A program made the position numbers and the translations under genes. This document shows, piece after piece, positions 10,313 to 21,772 of a stretch of 64,000 nucleotides of DNA. The DNA comes from Sternotherus odoratus (Eukaryota; Chordata; Testudines; Kinosternidae): contig JAVMKO010000010.1 in NCBI GenBank assembly GCA_032164245.1, positions 45,282,848-45,346,847 of the forward strand, written 5' to 3'. Within the stretch, counting starts at the first letter, position 1, and the number at the start of each line of letters is the position of its first letter. Under the pieces are notes generated by a model. The model did no database searches, was not told the DNA's origin, and saw nothing but the letters and a program-made list of their open reading frames with translations.

Positions 10313-10429
10313 CTGCCTGTCGCCCGCTACAGCGCCACCTAGCGCCTGGACTGGGAGTGCGGGGCGGGCGGAGCCGGGACTGGGCGAACTGACGCGCCCA
10401 GAGTCATTGACTGACACCCAGAGATACTG

Positions 10430-11030
10430 ACACACGTAGAGACACTGACTGACACACACACACCAGCAGGCTGTACACACACGCACGCACACACACACGG
10501 TGCACTATACACACACACACCAGACACTCACATACACTAAAACACACCCAGACGCTGGCACACCCAGGTGCTGACACATATGCAGACACTGACACACCTA
10601 GAGATACTGATTGACACCTAGAGACACTGACACCCATCTAGACACTAACACACATCCAGACACTAAAGCACACCCAAACACTGACTGACAACCAGAGACA
10701 CTGACACTACACACACCCAGACACTGACTGACACCCAGACACTGATACCCAGAGACAGTGACTGATGCCCACAGATACTGGCACCCAGAGAAATGCAAAG
10801 GCACTGACACACACAGAAGTATTAGCACACATATACTAACGCATACTGACACACAGAGACACTGACATACAGACACTGACACACACAGACACAAATTCAC
10901 ATGTGCACAGACACACGCTATTGAAACACACACATGCACTGACTCATACACACACTGTCTCACACACACTGACAAACACTCACATGTGCACAGACACACA
11001 TGCACTCCATTGACACAGACACCTGTCACA
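10430..11030. repeat. CA-rich minisatellite/microsatellite, right block
   Basis: The first part (10445-10525) repeats the 'cagcaggctgtacacacac' and 'gtgcactatacacac' cores of the left block. It is followed by about 500 bases of short degenerate units around GACACTGACACAC / CCAGACACTGAC. Reading frames through it are artefacts. Confidence 0.85.
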
Positions 11031-12200
11031 CACATCCTAAATACTCCCCCCCCCCAACATATGCAGGGTGGCCATGGCAATTCCCGGCAGAAGGAGAGCA
11101 CAGGGGAAAGCCCGGGGAATCTCCTGTGAGCCGCACAGCGGGTGGGCGGGCAGCCTGGAGGAGGGCACAGGGCTGCTCTGTGAGTGGGGCAGCGCAGAAG
11201 GGAGCCCAGAGCCCAGGATAGTCTGCTAGGAAGGAGGGGGGGGGGAGGGCGGATGGAGTTTTACCCCCCCCTTTCTCAAATGTCGTGGGGGCAGTGCTAG
11301 GCTTGGTATGGCCCGGTCCGCTCTGTTCCTACGTGCTGAAACTAATTCCGCGTGTGACTTCGGAGTGAGGTGCAGTGTGCACTGCAGGTTTTGTATGGGT
11401 GCCCCTCCACCAGTACAATTCCTCCCCCTCCCCCCCCCCCCATGGAGGTGCTGCCTGCACCCCTGTGAGCCGGGGCTTGCACCAGTGCTAGTTCACCTGC
11501 TGAGGTAAGTCACGCTGGTGCAAGCCTTTTTTTTTTTTCTGGTGCAATATGTGTATTAAGGGTTGGGACTGTTGTAAATAGTGGAACTGGTGCAAATCTC
11601 CCTAGACTATGCAAGACCTCAGTGGAGAAATAGTTACTCCCTTCTAGAACTAGCTGTTGCAAGATGTAACTGTCTGAGGCATTGAGAAATTGCTTCCCTA
11701 CACCGAATGTGATATTTGACCAGATTATATATGGGTAATTGCTATTTTATTAGATTTGGATGCCTCTTTGATTACTCTCAACATCATGCACACAGTAGCC
11801 TGCTTGTGATCTGAAGGCCAGCAATACAGTCCTACTGGTATATTTGTATTATGTATTTGTATTATGATTTGATATTTAGATACTTGTGATGTTTAATTTT
11901 GGTCATGTGCCTATTTTTATTTGTTTGTCTGATACTTCAGTTCGAATAGTTTGTCTGACACCTCAGTAGTTTATCAACATTTATCTTTGTGGCCTGAACT
12001 TATCCCTCCTCCAGTACAGCTGTATCTTTGGTCCTGTTTTTTAAGGGATACAGATACTTTAGTTTTGTAACCCAAGCAAATGTCTCTGTTTGACTCATGT
12101 GTGACTTAAGACTTTTTTCCGGTAACTTAAATTAGGTCCCAGGTCATCACTCACGCACCTCTGTATGTCATAGATATCAGTACATAGTACAAACACTGCA

Positions 12201-12434
12201 GACTTGTCTACACACAACAGTTGTACAGCTATAATTATACCAGTATAGTTAAAGCAATATAACCTTCTTGTGCAGGTGCAGCTGTAGTGCTATAGATGTA
12301 CGTGTACCAGTATAATTTATCCCTCTTCCCTTAGGGGATAAGTTATCCAGATATAATGCACCTTTGAACCAGTGTAACTATATTTATATTGAGGATTGAA
12401 CTGGTCTAATTATTATGTAAAACTCATAGCCCTA
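12201..12434. mobile_element. Degenerate MITE, 'GTCTACAC' type
   Basis: Begins 'gacttgtctacac' and carries repeated 'accagtata'/'tatagttaaa' words arranged in both orientations around 'cccttaggggataagttat', ending 'catagcccta'. The layout is that of an old palindromic DNA transposon remnant common in reptiles. Confidence 0.5.
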
Positions 12435-12984
12435 ATTGAAATAGTCAAGGCTACAACAATGGGAGCAATATGAAAGGGGAAAAATGGTATTCAGCAAAGA
12501 ATTTTGGATATTAATCCATGAGCCTTTTTCATTCCTTGCAGTGCACATTCATTGAATTTGGTTGTTAATGATGCTGCAAAGTGTTGCTTGGAGGCAACCG
12601 TCTTCTTTGATTTAGTTCAACAAACTTGACCTGTTGGGCTATCTACCTTGTCAATAGAACATGACATTACTCGCAGCGTTGACTTGGGGGAACTTGTTTC
12701 TAAATTTGCTAAACTGAAAGCGTGGAAAAATAAATTCTACCCTGTTACTCTGTGACAGTGTATTGTGTATAATGTATGTGATTTATTTGAAGATCCATGC
12801 TACGTTGTGCAAAGTGAAAACAATAACACTGTCAGGTTATTCATTTATTTTCATTAAATATGTAGACTAAATAGTGAAATTAATATATTTTCAAGCCGAA
12901 CATGTATTAATTCTAATGAACAATGCCACATTATGCAGTATTCATTTTTGAAACTTTATAATAAGCGATGCTCCGGGAGGAGGG

Positions 12985-13072
12985 GAGGGAAATGGGAGGG
13001 GGAGGGGGCGCAAGGTGGAAGTTTTGCCTAGGGCGCAAAATATCCTTGCACTGGCCCTGCCCCTGCCCATGA
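12985..13072. repeat. DNA transposon fragment ('gcgcaaggtggaagttt' type)
   Basis: G-rich lead followed by 'ggcgcaaggtggaagttttg' and 'ccttgcactggccctg', a recurring end sequence of a turtle interspersed repeat. Only one end is present. Confidence 0.4.
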
Positions 13073-15003
13073 AGAGGAGTCTCTGCTCACTGAGCCATGT
13101 CCTGGTCAGGGAAGAGAGAAGCTATCTCTGCTGCAGGAGACCTTTCACCCGTCCCCAGCTACCAACAGCCAGCTCATGCCCCAGGCAACAGAGAGGGGCT
13201 AGCAGCTGGGACCACCAGGCACCTTAGGCTGTCAGCTGGCAGTTTGGCTGTCCGTGGACTCCAGAGTTAAGGCCACTAAAAACCTGACTCCTGAGAGAGA
13301 CCCAGTGAAACTCCGCTTGACAACCTCAGCTGAGGAAGGTCAGAGGCCAAGTCCTGCAGTGGGGCTGTGCTCCAGGCTGCAGGACTACCTGCTGCCACAA
13401 GGAGGCTCCTGGTGGGATGGAGGTGCTCCATGCTCCCCTTCCCCCTCCCCAAGTTGCAGCATGCTTGGCTCTCACCTGATGACTTCTGGCCCCAGAGCAC
13501 AAAGAGAAGAGGAGGTGAGGATCAAGGACTACAGGTTTCTATGGCACCGGCCCCACACAGAGTATAAGGCTCTCTGCACATCCCCCTGCAGCACGTGGAA
13601 TAGGCATTGGGCCCAAACCTGTCCCTAGTGCTGTGAGCAGGAGGAAGCCGGGTTTACACCCACTAGCTGATTTGCTCTTGGTCCTTGGAAAGGTTCGTCT
13701 GCCTTCGGGCTCCTCAGCCTTGGGCCTGCTTTTCACTGGTTCTGGCTGGCGTGGCAGATTTCCCCTCTCTCTCTTGCTGCTAGAATTGGCTCAATGCTGC
13801 CGTGCCTCCTCTCTTGATGGTTTGGGAGTTCATCTCGCATTCCCTGGTCACATCTCATGGGCTTGGTTTCAAAGGCAGGGCCCTTCCTTTAATACAAACA
13901 GGGAGCAAAGGATCTTGGGCCACAGGTCAGCAGCAAAGGTCCATATTGTCCATGGCAGCTGATGTGACTCTACAGAAAGTCTCCCTGCTTTCATATGATT
14001 GTGTTTCTTTTACCCCTAGCCCACCTGAAGAGGCGATGGTGTCAGCATGGAGAATTGTTATCCCCAAGCAGGGCAGCTCCATTCCTTGGCTTCCCCACCC
14101 CCCATCTCACAATAGAGGAGTTGAGTTTTATTGCAATCCGGGGAATGTGACTGCACCAAAAGAGACTGCGGCTCTGCCTGAAGATACATGTGACTCTTGT
14201 GCTTTAGGATACCTGCTGAACCTGTGCCGGGAGGTGCTGAGGACCTGCCGCTCCTCCTGCCTCCAGCTCCCAGGACATTCTTAGCAAGAAGCAGCACCTT
14301 GATCCCGGGCAGGTGGGAGGCCCAGCAGGCCCGGCCCAGAACCTTTGCAGGAAAACCAGGGTTGATGCGGATATAGCCCTGCTCTGGTGCATGTAGACAA
14401 AGATCTGGTGACAATGGCTGCTGGGTCTGTTATTAATGACTTGGTGAGCTGTGCTGTAAACGTTGCTGATTCCGCTCAAGCCCCGGGGAGAGCTAGCAGG
14501 AGACAGCAGGGCGGGATATGGGCCCCACGCACGTCTGCAAAACCCATCTGGCCTCCTGCATGCAGAGATTTTCAACCGGCCATAAACCAGCAGGGCTGAC
14601 TCTGGGCCAGGGAGTGTCAAGTGCTTGTGTAAACAGGAGCGGTGCAAACACTGCCCATCCCCCAGGACTAACCATCAGCAAAGCCCCTGCGCCAGCGGGC
14701 TCGCCCCTGAAGAAAGCACTGGCTTCCGTGCTAAACGGGGCTCCTGGGGAATGCTCAGGGAGTCTGCAGATCTCATCTATTTTGAGGAGAAACCACAAAC
14801 TCCTTTTTTGCCAGGCGGGAGGAACATGAGCCTCTTGCATCAGAGGGGGAAACCAGTGAGATCAGCCTCGAAAACCGGAGAGAGGGATGCAGAGGGGAAT
14901 ACAGAAGCCAGTCACTGAACCAAAGTCATTCTTTCAAGTCGAGAGCCACCAGAGGGATCTGCGACGCCCAGCTCTCTGGTGCTGAACGCGCTGGGCGAGG
15001 AAA

Positions 15004-15123
15004 ATGCTGCCCGTTAGCCTTCTTCTTGCTGCGGTGTGTCTGCAGGGGAGCCTACTGCAGGATCCTGGGACCGGGGAGCAGAGAAAGCCATTCTTTGAAA
15101 GGTTTCGGAGACTCGAGGAGCAG
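15004..15123 (+). CDS. PTX4: PTX4 exon 1 (coding part)
   Basis: ATG in context gaaaATGc, 40 codons to CTCGAGGAGCAG|GTGACT, phase 0. It contains the signal peptide. The open frame continues into the intron and should not be followed. Confidence 0.88.
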
Positions 15124-18100
15124 GTGACTATTCATGACTCCTTGCTATTGGACAGACGGGCCCAAATCCTACTGATTTCAGTAGGAGTCAGACCTACTTA
15201 CTCCAAAGGGTCTGCAGTGTATCCCTCTGATATCAGCATGGCCACCCATGTGTTCCTACAGTCCCTGGCTCACTAGCTGGCCCAGCACTGGAACTTACCT
15301 TTAGAAGTATATGGATGTAGTATATCGGGGTGGCCCAACTTACTGACCCTCTGAGGGGTATTACTTCTGATAGGGTAATCTGCAGAAGTTTGAGAGCAGA
15401 GCTTGCCTGCTGGGGCTCGGGGTGTCTGCCCTGGGGCGGGGTGGTGGGGCTAAGAGCTTCTGTGAAGCCCCAAGCTCCAGCAGGCACTTCTTGGGGGCTG
15501 AAGCCCCAAGATCCCCCCTCCCCTGCAAGGCAGAAGCCCCTAGCTCCACCATCCTGCCACAGGGCAGAAACCCTGAGCTTTCCTCTCCCCCACCCACCAC
15601 CAGTGCGGTAGGTGAAGAATGGGGGAGCATGGGAGGGACTCTGCTTAAGCCGCAGTTTAACTGCAAAAATGTGGCTCAGCCAGCCCTGAAATATACAGAA
15701 TATCAGCACCCTTTACTTACATGGCTTTTACTCAAGCCAAACTTCCCTTCCCTTTGCCTGGAGTTTGCCGAGTCTTGACTCGCTGTTGCCCTAGAGGAGA
15801 CTAATGTCTGTGCAGAGGTATGAGTCTGTGCGATAGCCATTAGCGATACCCAGCCAGTGTTTTCCCAGCTAGCTCTCTGGGAGCTGTTGGCTGCTCAGCA
15901 CTGCTGCAGACCAGATGGTTTCTTGAGGTGCCTAACTTTAGATCGAGGGGTCACGCTTTAGGGGTTCACTTTCCATGCTGTTGCTCTCTGCTGAGGAAAG
16001 TACTGACAACAGGGCAAGGGGATTTGCACAGCAGACCCAGGCCCCCTTTGTGAGTTATCAAAGGACAGGACTGCAGGTAGAAATGTCTCTGTCCTGTGAA
16101 GATTTGGCTGGGGACCCGCTGGGCAGTATGTGGAGGATCCCAGAGGATTGCGTGAGCAAAGAGTCAGGGTTTCAGTGACTAAAGTGTGAATGAGCCACTT
16201 TCTATGATGTGTATATGGATCAAAGGTACGTAGTGTCCCAGAAATTAGAAATGGGAGAACACTGCCTAGGTCAGGAAATCCAGTCTCCAGCGAGGGCAGG
16301 AGAGAGTCTCCAGTCAGAGAGTGGGCTGAGTTCCTGGGAAGTGTCTGGTTCGCAGCCTGCGAGCTCTAAAGGGCAATAAGAACCGGAGTTATGGAGCATT
16401 CTGATATTATTTTGCATTTTCCAGCAGGCAGTCCTGTGTGAAGGCAACGCTTGGTTTCTCTAGATTCCTTGGCACGTGGCTCACCCAATGGCTGAATTTC
16501 AGCTGGAGAGGTCTGGTTATATAGACAAGGGCCAGATTCCAGGCCCAGCTCTGCCACTGCTACCCTAGGCGGCCTTGGGCCCTAGATTTTGGCCCTTAGT
16601 TACAAAAGTGGCCTCAGCTTTGGGGTACCTGTGGGAAAGGGTGCTCAGTGTGAGCCTCTTGGGGCTGGTTCCAAACTGCAGTCAGTGGGAGCTGACCACA
16701 ACCAAAGCAGCTGCAATTAGAGGCCTCTTGTGAAAGTTTAGCCATGCATGCTTGTGTGTCAGTTTCCCCAGTGATCCAAGGGTTGTGTAAGTCCCTGGGG
16801 GGTGGAGGATCGATTAGCCAGCGTGCGGCAGCCCTGTCCAGAAACCATCCCTGGTCTAAGTGCTGGGAGTCATTCCGGGCTCTGGGTGTTTTGCAGTTTC
16901 GTCGGTTTCAGGAGGTGACACTGCTGCATCTCCAGGGGATCGCTGGGAACTACAACATTTCCTACAACATCGACACCAGGTTCCGGCACCTGGCGGATCA
17001 GTATGACACCATTGCGGCTGCTCTCAACGCGTCTCATGCTGCCCTGCAGGAGGACCTGGGCTCTTTGAAGATCTGGATGAAGAAGCTACAGAGAAGAACC
17101 AAAAAGCTGGCTTCTAAACTCTCCTCGCTGGCTGAGTCCCTGAGCGAAAGCCGCAAGCAGAGCTCTGGGGAGAGGCTGCAGCAGCGCGCTCTCCTGTCCA
17201 ACCTGACCCTGCAGACTGCAGGCCATGTGGTGGACCTCACAGCCCTGCACGCCAGCAGGAACACCCTACAGAAAGAGCTGGAGAGCTTGCAGGAAGCCAG
17301 TCGGAGCCAGGGAACCAAACTGGAGGCTTTGGAGCAGCGGCTGAAGAACACGCTCCACAAGGAGGGCCTCGCATCTGGGCACCATGAGCTGGTTGCAGCC
17401 CAACAACTGAACCAGACCCCCCAGGACAAGCTGCCAGAGGCAGGGGGAAGCCAGGGACACAGTGTGAAGAAGCTGCATACCAAGCACAAACAAAGGAAGA
17501 AGCTGGAGGAGAAGAGGCAGCAGCTGCTGGCCCAGGCTGCAAAAAGGGGGCTGCAGAGTAGCCTGTTACCTGGCAATAAGACCCCCGGGCAGGAGGGACA
17601 GCCAGAGATGCCCACTGTGCCAGAGCCACAAGCTGCCGGGCAGCAGCTCCGCAGGGCAGCCCAGATCTCACAAGAGCGGCTGCAGTCACTGTCACCCGAG
17701 AAACCAGGCACAAGTATGTTGTGATGTTTACATTCTCTCTGTCTCCCCAGCACACCATACAAACATGATGTTATGCTAGGGGATGCTTTTGTAGAAGGAA
17801 GCTCAGCTCTCTATTGCTTGCGGCAGGCCTTTGAACTTCAGCAGACGAAACCCCCTCAGGCTAGAGAGGTGCCTTTTCTTGGTCCCAGGAAGAGAAAGAG
17901 CTAGGTTGGACTCCTCCTGACCATCTCCTGGACCCAACACATGGTGCCAACAGACCATTCTCCCCACTCTGGGATTACAACCTTCTCTTGCTGCTAGCTA
18001 GTGTAGTTAGACTTGTGTGTTGAATGGTAGCAGACTGTGGTGTAGTTCTGAAGGTTTAGGGTTCAAATCCTGACACTGATGCATAATGGGTAAGTTGTGT

Positions 18101-21100
18101 TAGTTGCACATAATAGGATCTGACTTTATTTTGCCTTTTAAAAATAACCTAGGAAATCACCTACCAAAAATTATGTTAAAAGACCGACATTATTTAGGCT
18201 GCAAAATCCAGCACTTGAAAGTTAGGAACCACCAGGTCTGTGGTTGCCTTTGCAAACTGAATTCACCCCTTTGTCCATATACCTTAGAATCTTTGATTAC
18301 ATGATCCTGTGCTATTTTTCTGCCTCATTCAGATGCACGTGAGGCCAAATGAAAGTTGTGTGGGCAACTCTAAATCTGATATTTCCTAATTTTCAAGGGC
18401 TGAGCTTTACAACCTGAATAGCATTATGATAGAGGTGTATGACATCATGCAAGGGCTGAAGAAAGTAAATAGAGAAGTGTTATTACCCCTTCGCCCAATG
18501 CAAGAATGAGGAGTCACCCAATGAAAACAGTAGGTAGCAGGTTCAAAACAAACAAAAGGAAGTACTTCTTCACACAATGCACAGTCAACCTGGGGAACTC
18601 ATTGTGAGGGGATGTTGTGAAGGTCCAAACTATAACTTGCTTCAAAAAAGAATTAGAAAAGCTCACAGAGGATAGGTCCATCACTGGCTATTAGCCAAGC
18701 TGGTCAGGGACGCAACCCCCATGCTCTGGGTGTCCCTAAACCTCTGTCTGCCAGAAACTGGGACTAGACGACAGGGGATGGATCACTTGATAAATTGCCC
18801 TCTTCTGTTCATTCCCTCTGAAGCACCTGGTATTGGCCCCTGTCAGAAGACAGGATACTGGGCTTGATGGACCATTGGACTGACCCAATGCAGCTGTTTG
18901 TGTTGTTTATTTAACATTCTTTTTAGACGTAACTGTGTGCATGTGTCATGTGCGATATAGGACACATATGCTGCATTACAGCAGGTTCTTGGGAACGCCT
19001 TCTCTAGGTGACTGGGGCAACATACGACTTTCATTCTAACTCCCCTTTTGTCAGCTGCTCATCATTTTGGCAAACAAATTCCTTTGGGGCCGAACTTTTC
19101 TATGGCCAGGTCTGAATTCTCAGTTGTGCTAGGGTACCTGGTACCGTTCTGGCAGCGTAAAGGGACTGTATGTCAGTGTAAATGTAACCCCCCAACCCCC
19201 CTCAGGCCCCTTTACGCTGCCAGAGCTAGATGGCTGTAGTGTCAATGAGAGTTCAGGCCCTATGCGCTGGGGAGAGATCTTTGGAAGGTTTGGGCAGCCG
19301 AGCTGTCCAATTGCATTGTCATTCTTAAAACCCCAACCATAAATAACCACCTTACCCATCAGATCCCATCAGAAAGGTGCTGTTCAGGATCTCTCTGCTC
19401 GCTCTGGCAGGGTTCAACAGCCAGCTGTGTAGTGCTGGGCTCTCAATGCCCAGCAACGCTGACAGAACTTAGACTGCTCCGTTCTCTTCCCCTCTGGCAT
19501 TGAGTGGTCTCCGCACTGCTTTGCAACGCTGTGCATATCCCCACCATCCCGGAGTGAGGAGTGGAGAGCCCAGAGGGGGAAGAGTCTCAGGGGGGGCTGG
19601 GCGGAAGCCCTGGGGGAGAGGGGATTCTTAGCAGATGTAGCCAGGGAGCCCGCAGATTCTGCTGAAAGGGGTCGCTCAGGGGTCTCACCAGCAGCATTGC
19701 TACAGGGACTCTCCCTGGAATCCCAAGTTCAAACGGGCTCTGGAAGGGGATCCCCATTGCACCAGCCAAGCTGATCGCTGGGCCTTTCTGAACCCCACTC
19801 TGCTGGGGGTGGGCTGGACAAGAGATGGTGTGAACTGCTCCCTTTCCCCAATCTCTCCTCCTCTCCTTCTGGATCCTGCTCGTGGACTCTGAGATCTCTC
19901 AGTTAATCTCCACTTCTGACCTGCATACCTAGCTGCCCTTGGCCCCAGCCCAGCCCCCGCTCTCTCTCCCTCCCCTGGCTCCTCTCTTTCAAGGGTCATG
20001 CCCCTGGTAGGATGCCTCGTCCACCAAAAATCCCACCCCAACCACCCAGCCTCTGACTCCTCTCTCTCCTCCTCGTCTAAGCTCCTTGGACAGTGTCTTT
20101 GCTGTTGCCCTTCCTCAGCCACCCTGAGCTCATCCCATCTCCCCAAACTTCTGAGCTATTGCTGTGACCGAGCGGTGTCACCCCTGTTCCCTCCATCCCC
20201 ACAGCCTCTCCAGCATCAAACAGGGCCGTGACATAGACCTGGCCAGGGTGGGGGGCTTTCCAGAGGAAGGGAGGGCAGCTGGCCGAGTAGAGGATTCATG
20301 GAGCCAGTTAAACCATGAGGCTGTGTGAATCCACTGGCATGAAACTCTCGCTGACACCCCACCTAGTGCAGCATCATTATCAGTCAGAAACAGAGCAGGC
20401 ACCAGGGATTGTGGAGAAGCCACTGGGTGGCACTGTTGCTCCACAAAGGTTCATCCCCTGCCCTGCTCTGGGCCGACATGGTCAGTGGTGGTGTTGCCGT
20501 GTGGGTCCCGAATCATAGGCCAGGTCTACACTGGGGTAATAGGACTCTCTATAAGAAAAAGACCCAAAAATCGGGACTGTCTCTATAAAATCGGGACATC
20601 TGGTCACCCTAATAAAATCAGGACTGGTGTGGAGAAAGTAAATCAGGAAGTGTTATTTACTCCTTCTCATAACACAAGAACTAGGGGTCACCAAATGAAA
20701 TTACCAAGCAGCAGATTTAAAACATACAAAAGAAGTATTTCTTCACACAACGCAGTCAGTCTGTGGAACTCTTTGCCAGAGGATGTTGTGAAGGCCAAGA
20801 CCATAACAGAGTTCAAAAAAGAGATAGATACATTCATTTAGGATAGGTCCATCAGTGGCTATTAGCCAGGATGGGCAGGGATGGTGTCCCTAGCCTCTGT
20901 TTGCTAGCAGCTGGGAATGGGCGATGGGGATGGATCACTTGATGATTCCCTGTTCTGTTCATTCTCTCTGAAGCACCTGACATTGGCCACTGTCGGAAGA
21001 TGGACCATTGGTCTGACCCGGTACGGCTGTTCTTATGGCGGGGGTGGGGGGGGGTCACAGTGCAGGCAGGAGCAGGAGCCCCACGTGCTCGGGGCAGGCA

Positions 21101-21772
21101 GTGACTGTGGCTTTCTCTCTCCCCTCTCCAGTCTGCAATGTGGATTCCATGCTGCTTTTCCCCAACGCTTCCACTGAAAACTTTGCCGCCTTCAGTGCGG
21201 GATTCCAGACTGGCCTACACGAGCTGTCGGTCTGCACCTGGGTGAGCAGCCACTCTCGCTCCCTGGGCACCATCCTGTCCTACGCCATGGAGGAGAATGA
21301 CAACAAGCTCGTCCTGCACGGCCGGAACACTGCGGCTCCAGCCTTCATCCACTTCGTCATCGGTGACCCCGCTTTCCGGGAGCTGCCGGTGGGGCAGCTC
21401 CTGGACGGCAGATGGCACCACATGTGTGTCATCTGGTCCTCCATCCAGGGCAAGTACTGGTTCTACGTGGACAGGAGACTGGTCTCCACGGGCTCCAAGT
21501 TCCAGGAGGGCTATGAGATTCCCCCCGGAGGGTCGCTCATTCTGGGTCAGGAGCAGGATGTGGTCGGGGGTGGGTTTGACCCCTCAGAAGCCTTTGTGGG
21601 ACGCCTGGCTGGCTTTGCCATTTGGAACCGCACTCTGATGCCTGGGGAGGTGTCCAGCCTTGTGATCGGGAAGGGTCTGCCCCGCGGCACGGTCCTGAGG
21701 CTGGCTCATGTCTCCTCCCTGAATGGCTCAGTGCAGAAGGTGAATTGCACCTGCCTGGAACACTGTTTGTAA
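15004..21772 (+). CDS. PTX4: PTX4, pentraxin 4, complete, 3 exons, 525 aa
   Basis: Secreted long pentraxin, a calcium-binding pattern-recognition-type lectin whose physiological ligand is poorly defined. Exons 15004-15123, 16897-17713 and 21132-21772 join in frame (CAG|TTT, and ACAA|TC forming Ile). Residues 1-19 ([19 protein letters not shown]) are a signal peptide. Residues about 41-310 are a polar region with predicted coiled coil (heptad-like leucines around [15 protein letters not shown] and LEALEQRL), followed by a Lys/Gln-rich segment. The C-terminal pentraxin domain starts at Cys314 ([11 protein letters not shown]). It contains HHMCVIWSS (the pentraxin HxC..W signature, with Ile where Ser/Thr is usual), calcium-site [19 protein letters not shown] and CTCLEHCL at the end. 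Human PTX4 is about 478 residues, so this copy is somewhat longer. It lies upstream of CLCN7 on the same strand, as in human. Confidence 0.93.
15124..16896 (+). other. PTX4 intron 1
   Basis: 1.8 kb intron. No clear repeat except a faint MIR/L2-like segment near 16530-16620 ('agctctgccactgctaccc'). No other gene was seen. Confidence 0.6.
16897..17713 (+). CDS. PTX4: PTX4 exon 2
   Basis: Acceptor GTGTTTTGCAG, donor GGCACAA|GTATGT, 817 bases. It encodes the coiled-coil and polar linker region. [15 protein letters not shown] and SNLTLQ give candidate N-glycosylation sites. Confidence 0.92.
18425..18905 (+). mobile_element. CR1-like LINE 3' end
   Basis: Carries the degenerate end of a reverse-transcriptase ORF ('aagtacttcttcacacaatg', then WNSLP-type codons now broken). 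The 3' non-coding marks follow: 'ggataggtccatcactggct', 'cttgatggaccattggactg'. It shares order and wording with 20620-21036 and, inverted, with 34730-35110 and 39490-39665. Confidence 0.7.
19149..19223. repeat. 16-bp perfect inverted repeat (palindromic element)
   Basis: CTGGCAGCGTAAAGGG at 19149-19164 is mirrored by CCCTTTACGCTGCCAG at 19208-19223, separated by 43 bases. It could be a small MITE or its internal arms. No target duplication was found. Confidence 0.75.
20534..20611 (+). mobile_element. Truncated copy of 124-bp 'GGGTGACCAGA' MITE
   Basis: Contains 'ataagaaaaagacccaaaaa', 'tcgggactgt' and the right end 'catctggtcaccctaa'. The left third is missing and is joined to 'aggtctacactgg', the end of a different MITE type. 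Confidence 0.75.
20620..21036 (+). mobile_element. CR1-like LINE 3' end with ORF2 C-terminus
   Basis: One frame still encodes the typical ORF2 tail ([20 protein letters not shown], then [14 protein letters not shown] and EFKKEID). The untranslated tail follows ('ggataggtccatcagtggct', 'ccattggtctgacccggtac'). It is inserted in PTX4 intron 2 and is not a cellular gene. Confidence 0.75.
21132..21772 (+). CDS. PTX4: PTX4 exon 3 (pentraxin domain, terminal)
   Basis: Acceptor CCCTCTCCAG; TAA stop at 21770-21772. The whole pentraxin domain is on this single exon, as in other long pentraxins. N-glycosylation sequons include PNAST, WNRT, LNGS and VNCT. Confidence 0.94.

Larger units (their letters stand above)
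10020..10390. promoter_or_regulatory. CpG island over ECI1 exons 1-2 and promoter
   Basis: Very GC- and CpG-rich segment with a GGGGCC-type run near 10230-10258. It contains both 5' coding exons of ECI1. No TATA box was seen. It is bracketed on both sides by CA-rich tandem repeats. Confidence 0.75.
11031..15003. other. Intergenic region between ECI1 and PTX4
   Basis: No supported gene. It contains homopolymer runs near 11245, 11430 and 11528, an AT-rich stretch at 11560-12960, two transposon remnants (12201-12434 and 12985-13072), and a GC-moderate stretch at 13076-15003 whose open frames show no conserved protein. The PTX4 promoter must lie near its right end, but I see no clear TATA box. 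Confidence 0.6.
17714..21131 (+). other. PTX4 intron 2
   Basis: 3.4 kb intron with two CR1-like copies (18425-18905 and 20620-21036), a palindromic element at 19149-19223, and a truncated copy of the GGGTGACCAGA element at 20534-20611. The remainder, including 19230-20500, is unclassified. Confidence 0.65.

Noticed and set aside
9560..10430. Long overlapping open frames on both strands (up to about 235 codons) rich in His/Thr or Cys/Val
   Set aside because: They are translations of CA/TG tandem repeats and the CpG island. They have no conserved domain and several frames are open at once.
9585..11030. Tandem repeats considered as a CRISPR array
   Set aside because: The units are degenerate CA-rich satellites without uniform spacers, in a vertebrate genome.
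10404..11101. Cys/Val/Ser-rich open frame of 167 codons on the - strand
   Set aside because: It is an artefact of the GACACTGACACAC repeat; the peptide is periodic and has no family.
13254..14647. Open frames between ECI1 and PTX4 (for example 124, 160 and 147 codons)
   Set aside because: No recognisable domain, no matching splice sites, and no known gene is expected here. The conservation test that could rescue them cannot be run.
16744..16896. An ATG at 16744 as the PTX4 start, giving a 326-codon frame
   Set aside because: A strong acceptor (GTGTTTTGCAG) lies at 16886-16896, and the exon at 15004 supplies a signal peptide in the right phase. The extra residues are intron.
17034..17762. 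242-codon frame on the - strand
   Set aside because: It is a shadow of PTX4 exon 2; its Cys/Ser/Leu composition mirrors the sense codons.
20485..20841. 118-codon frame as a possible gene
   Set aside because: Its C-terminal part is the end of a CR1-like ORF2 and its N-terminal part is MITE sequence. It is intronic in PTX4.
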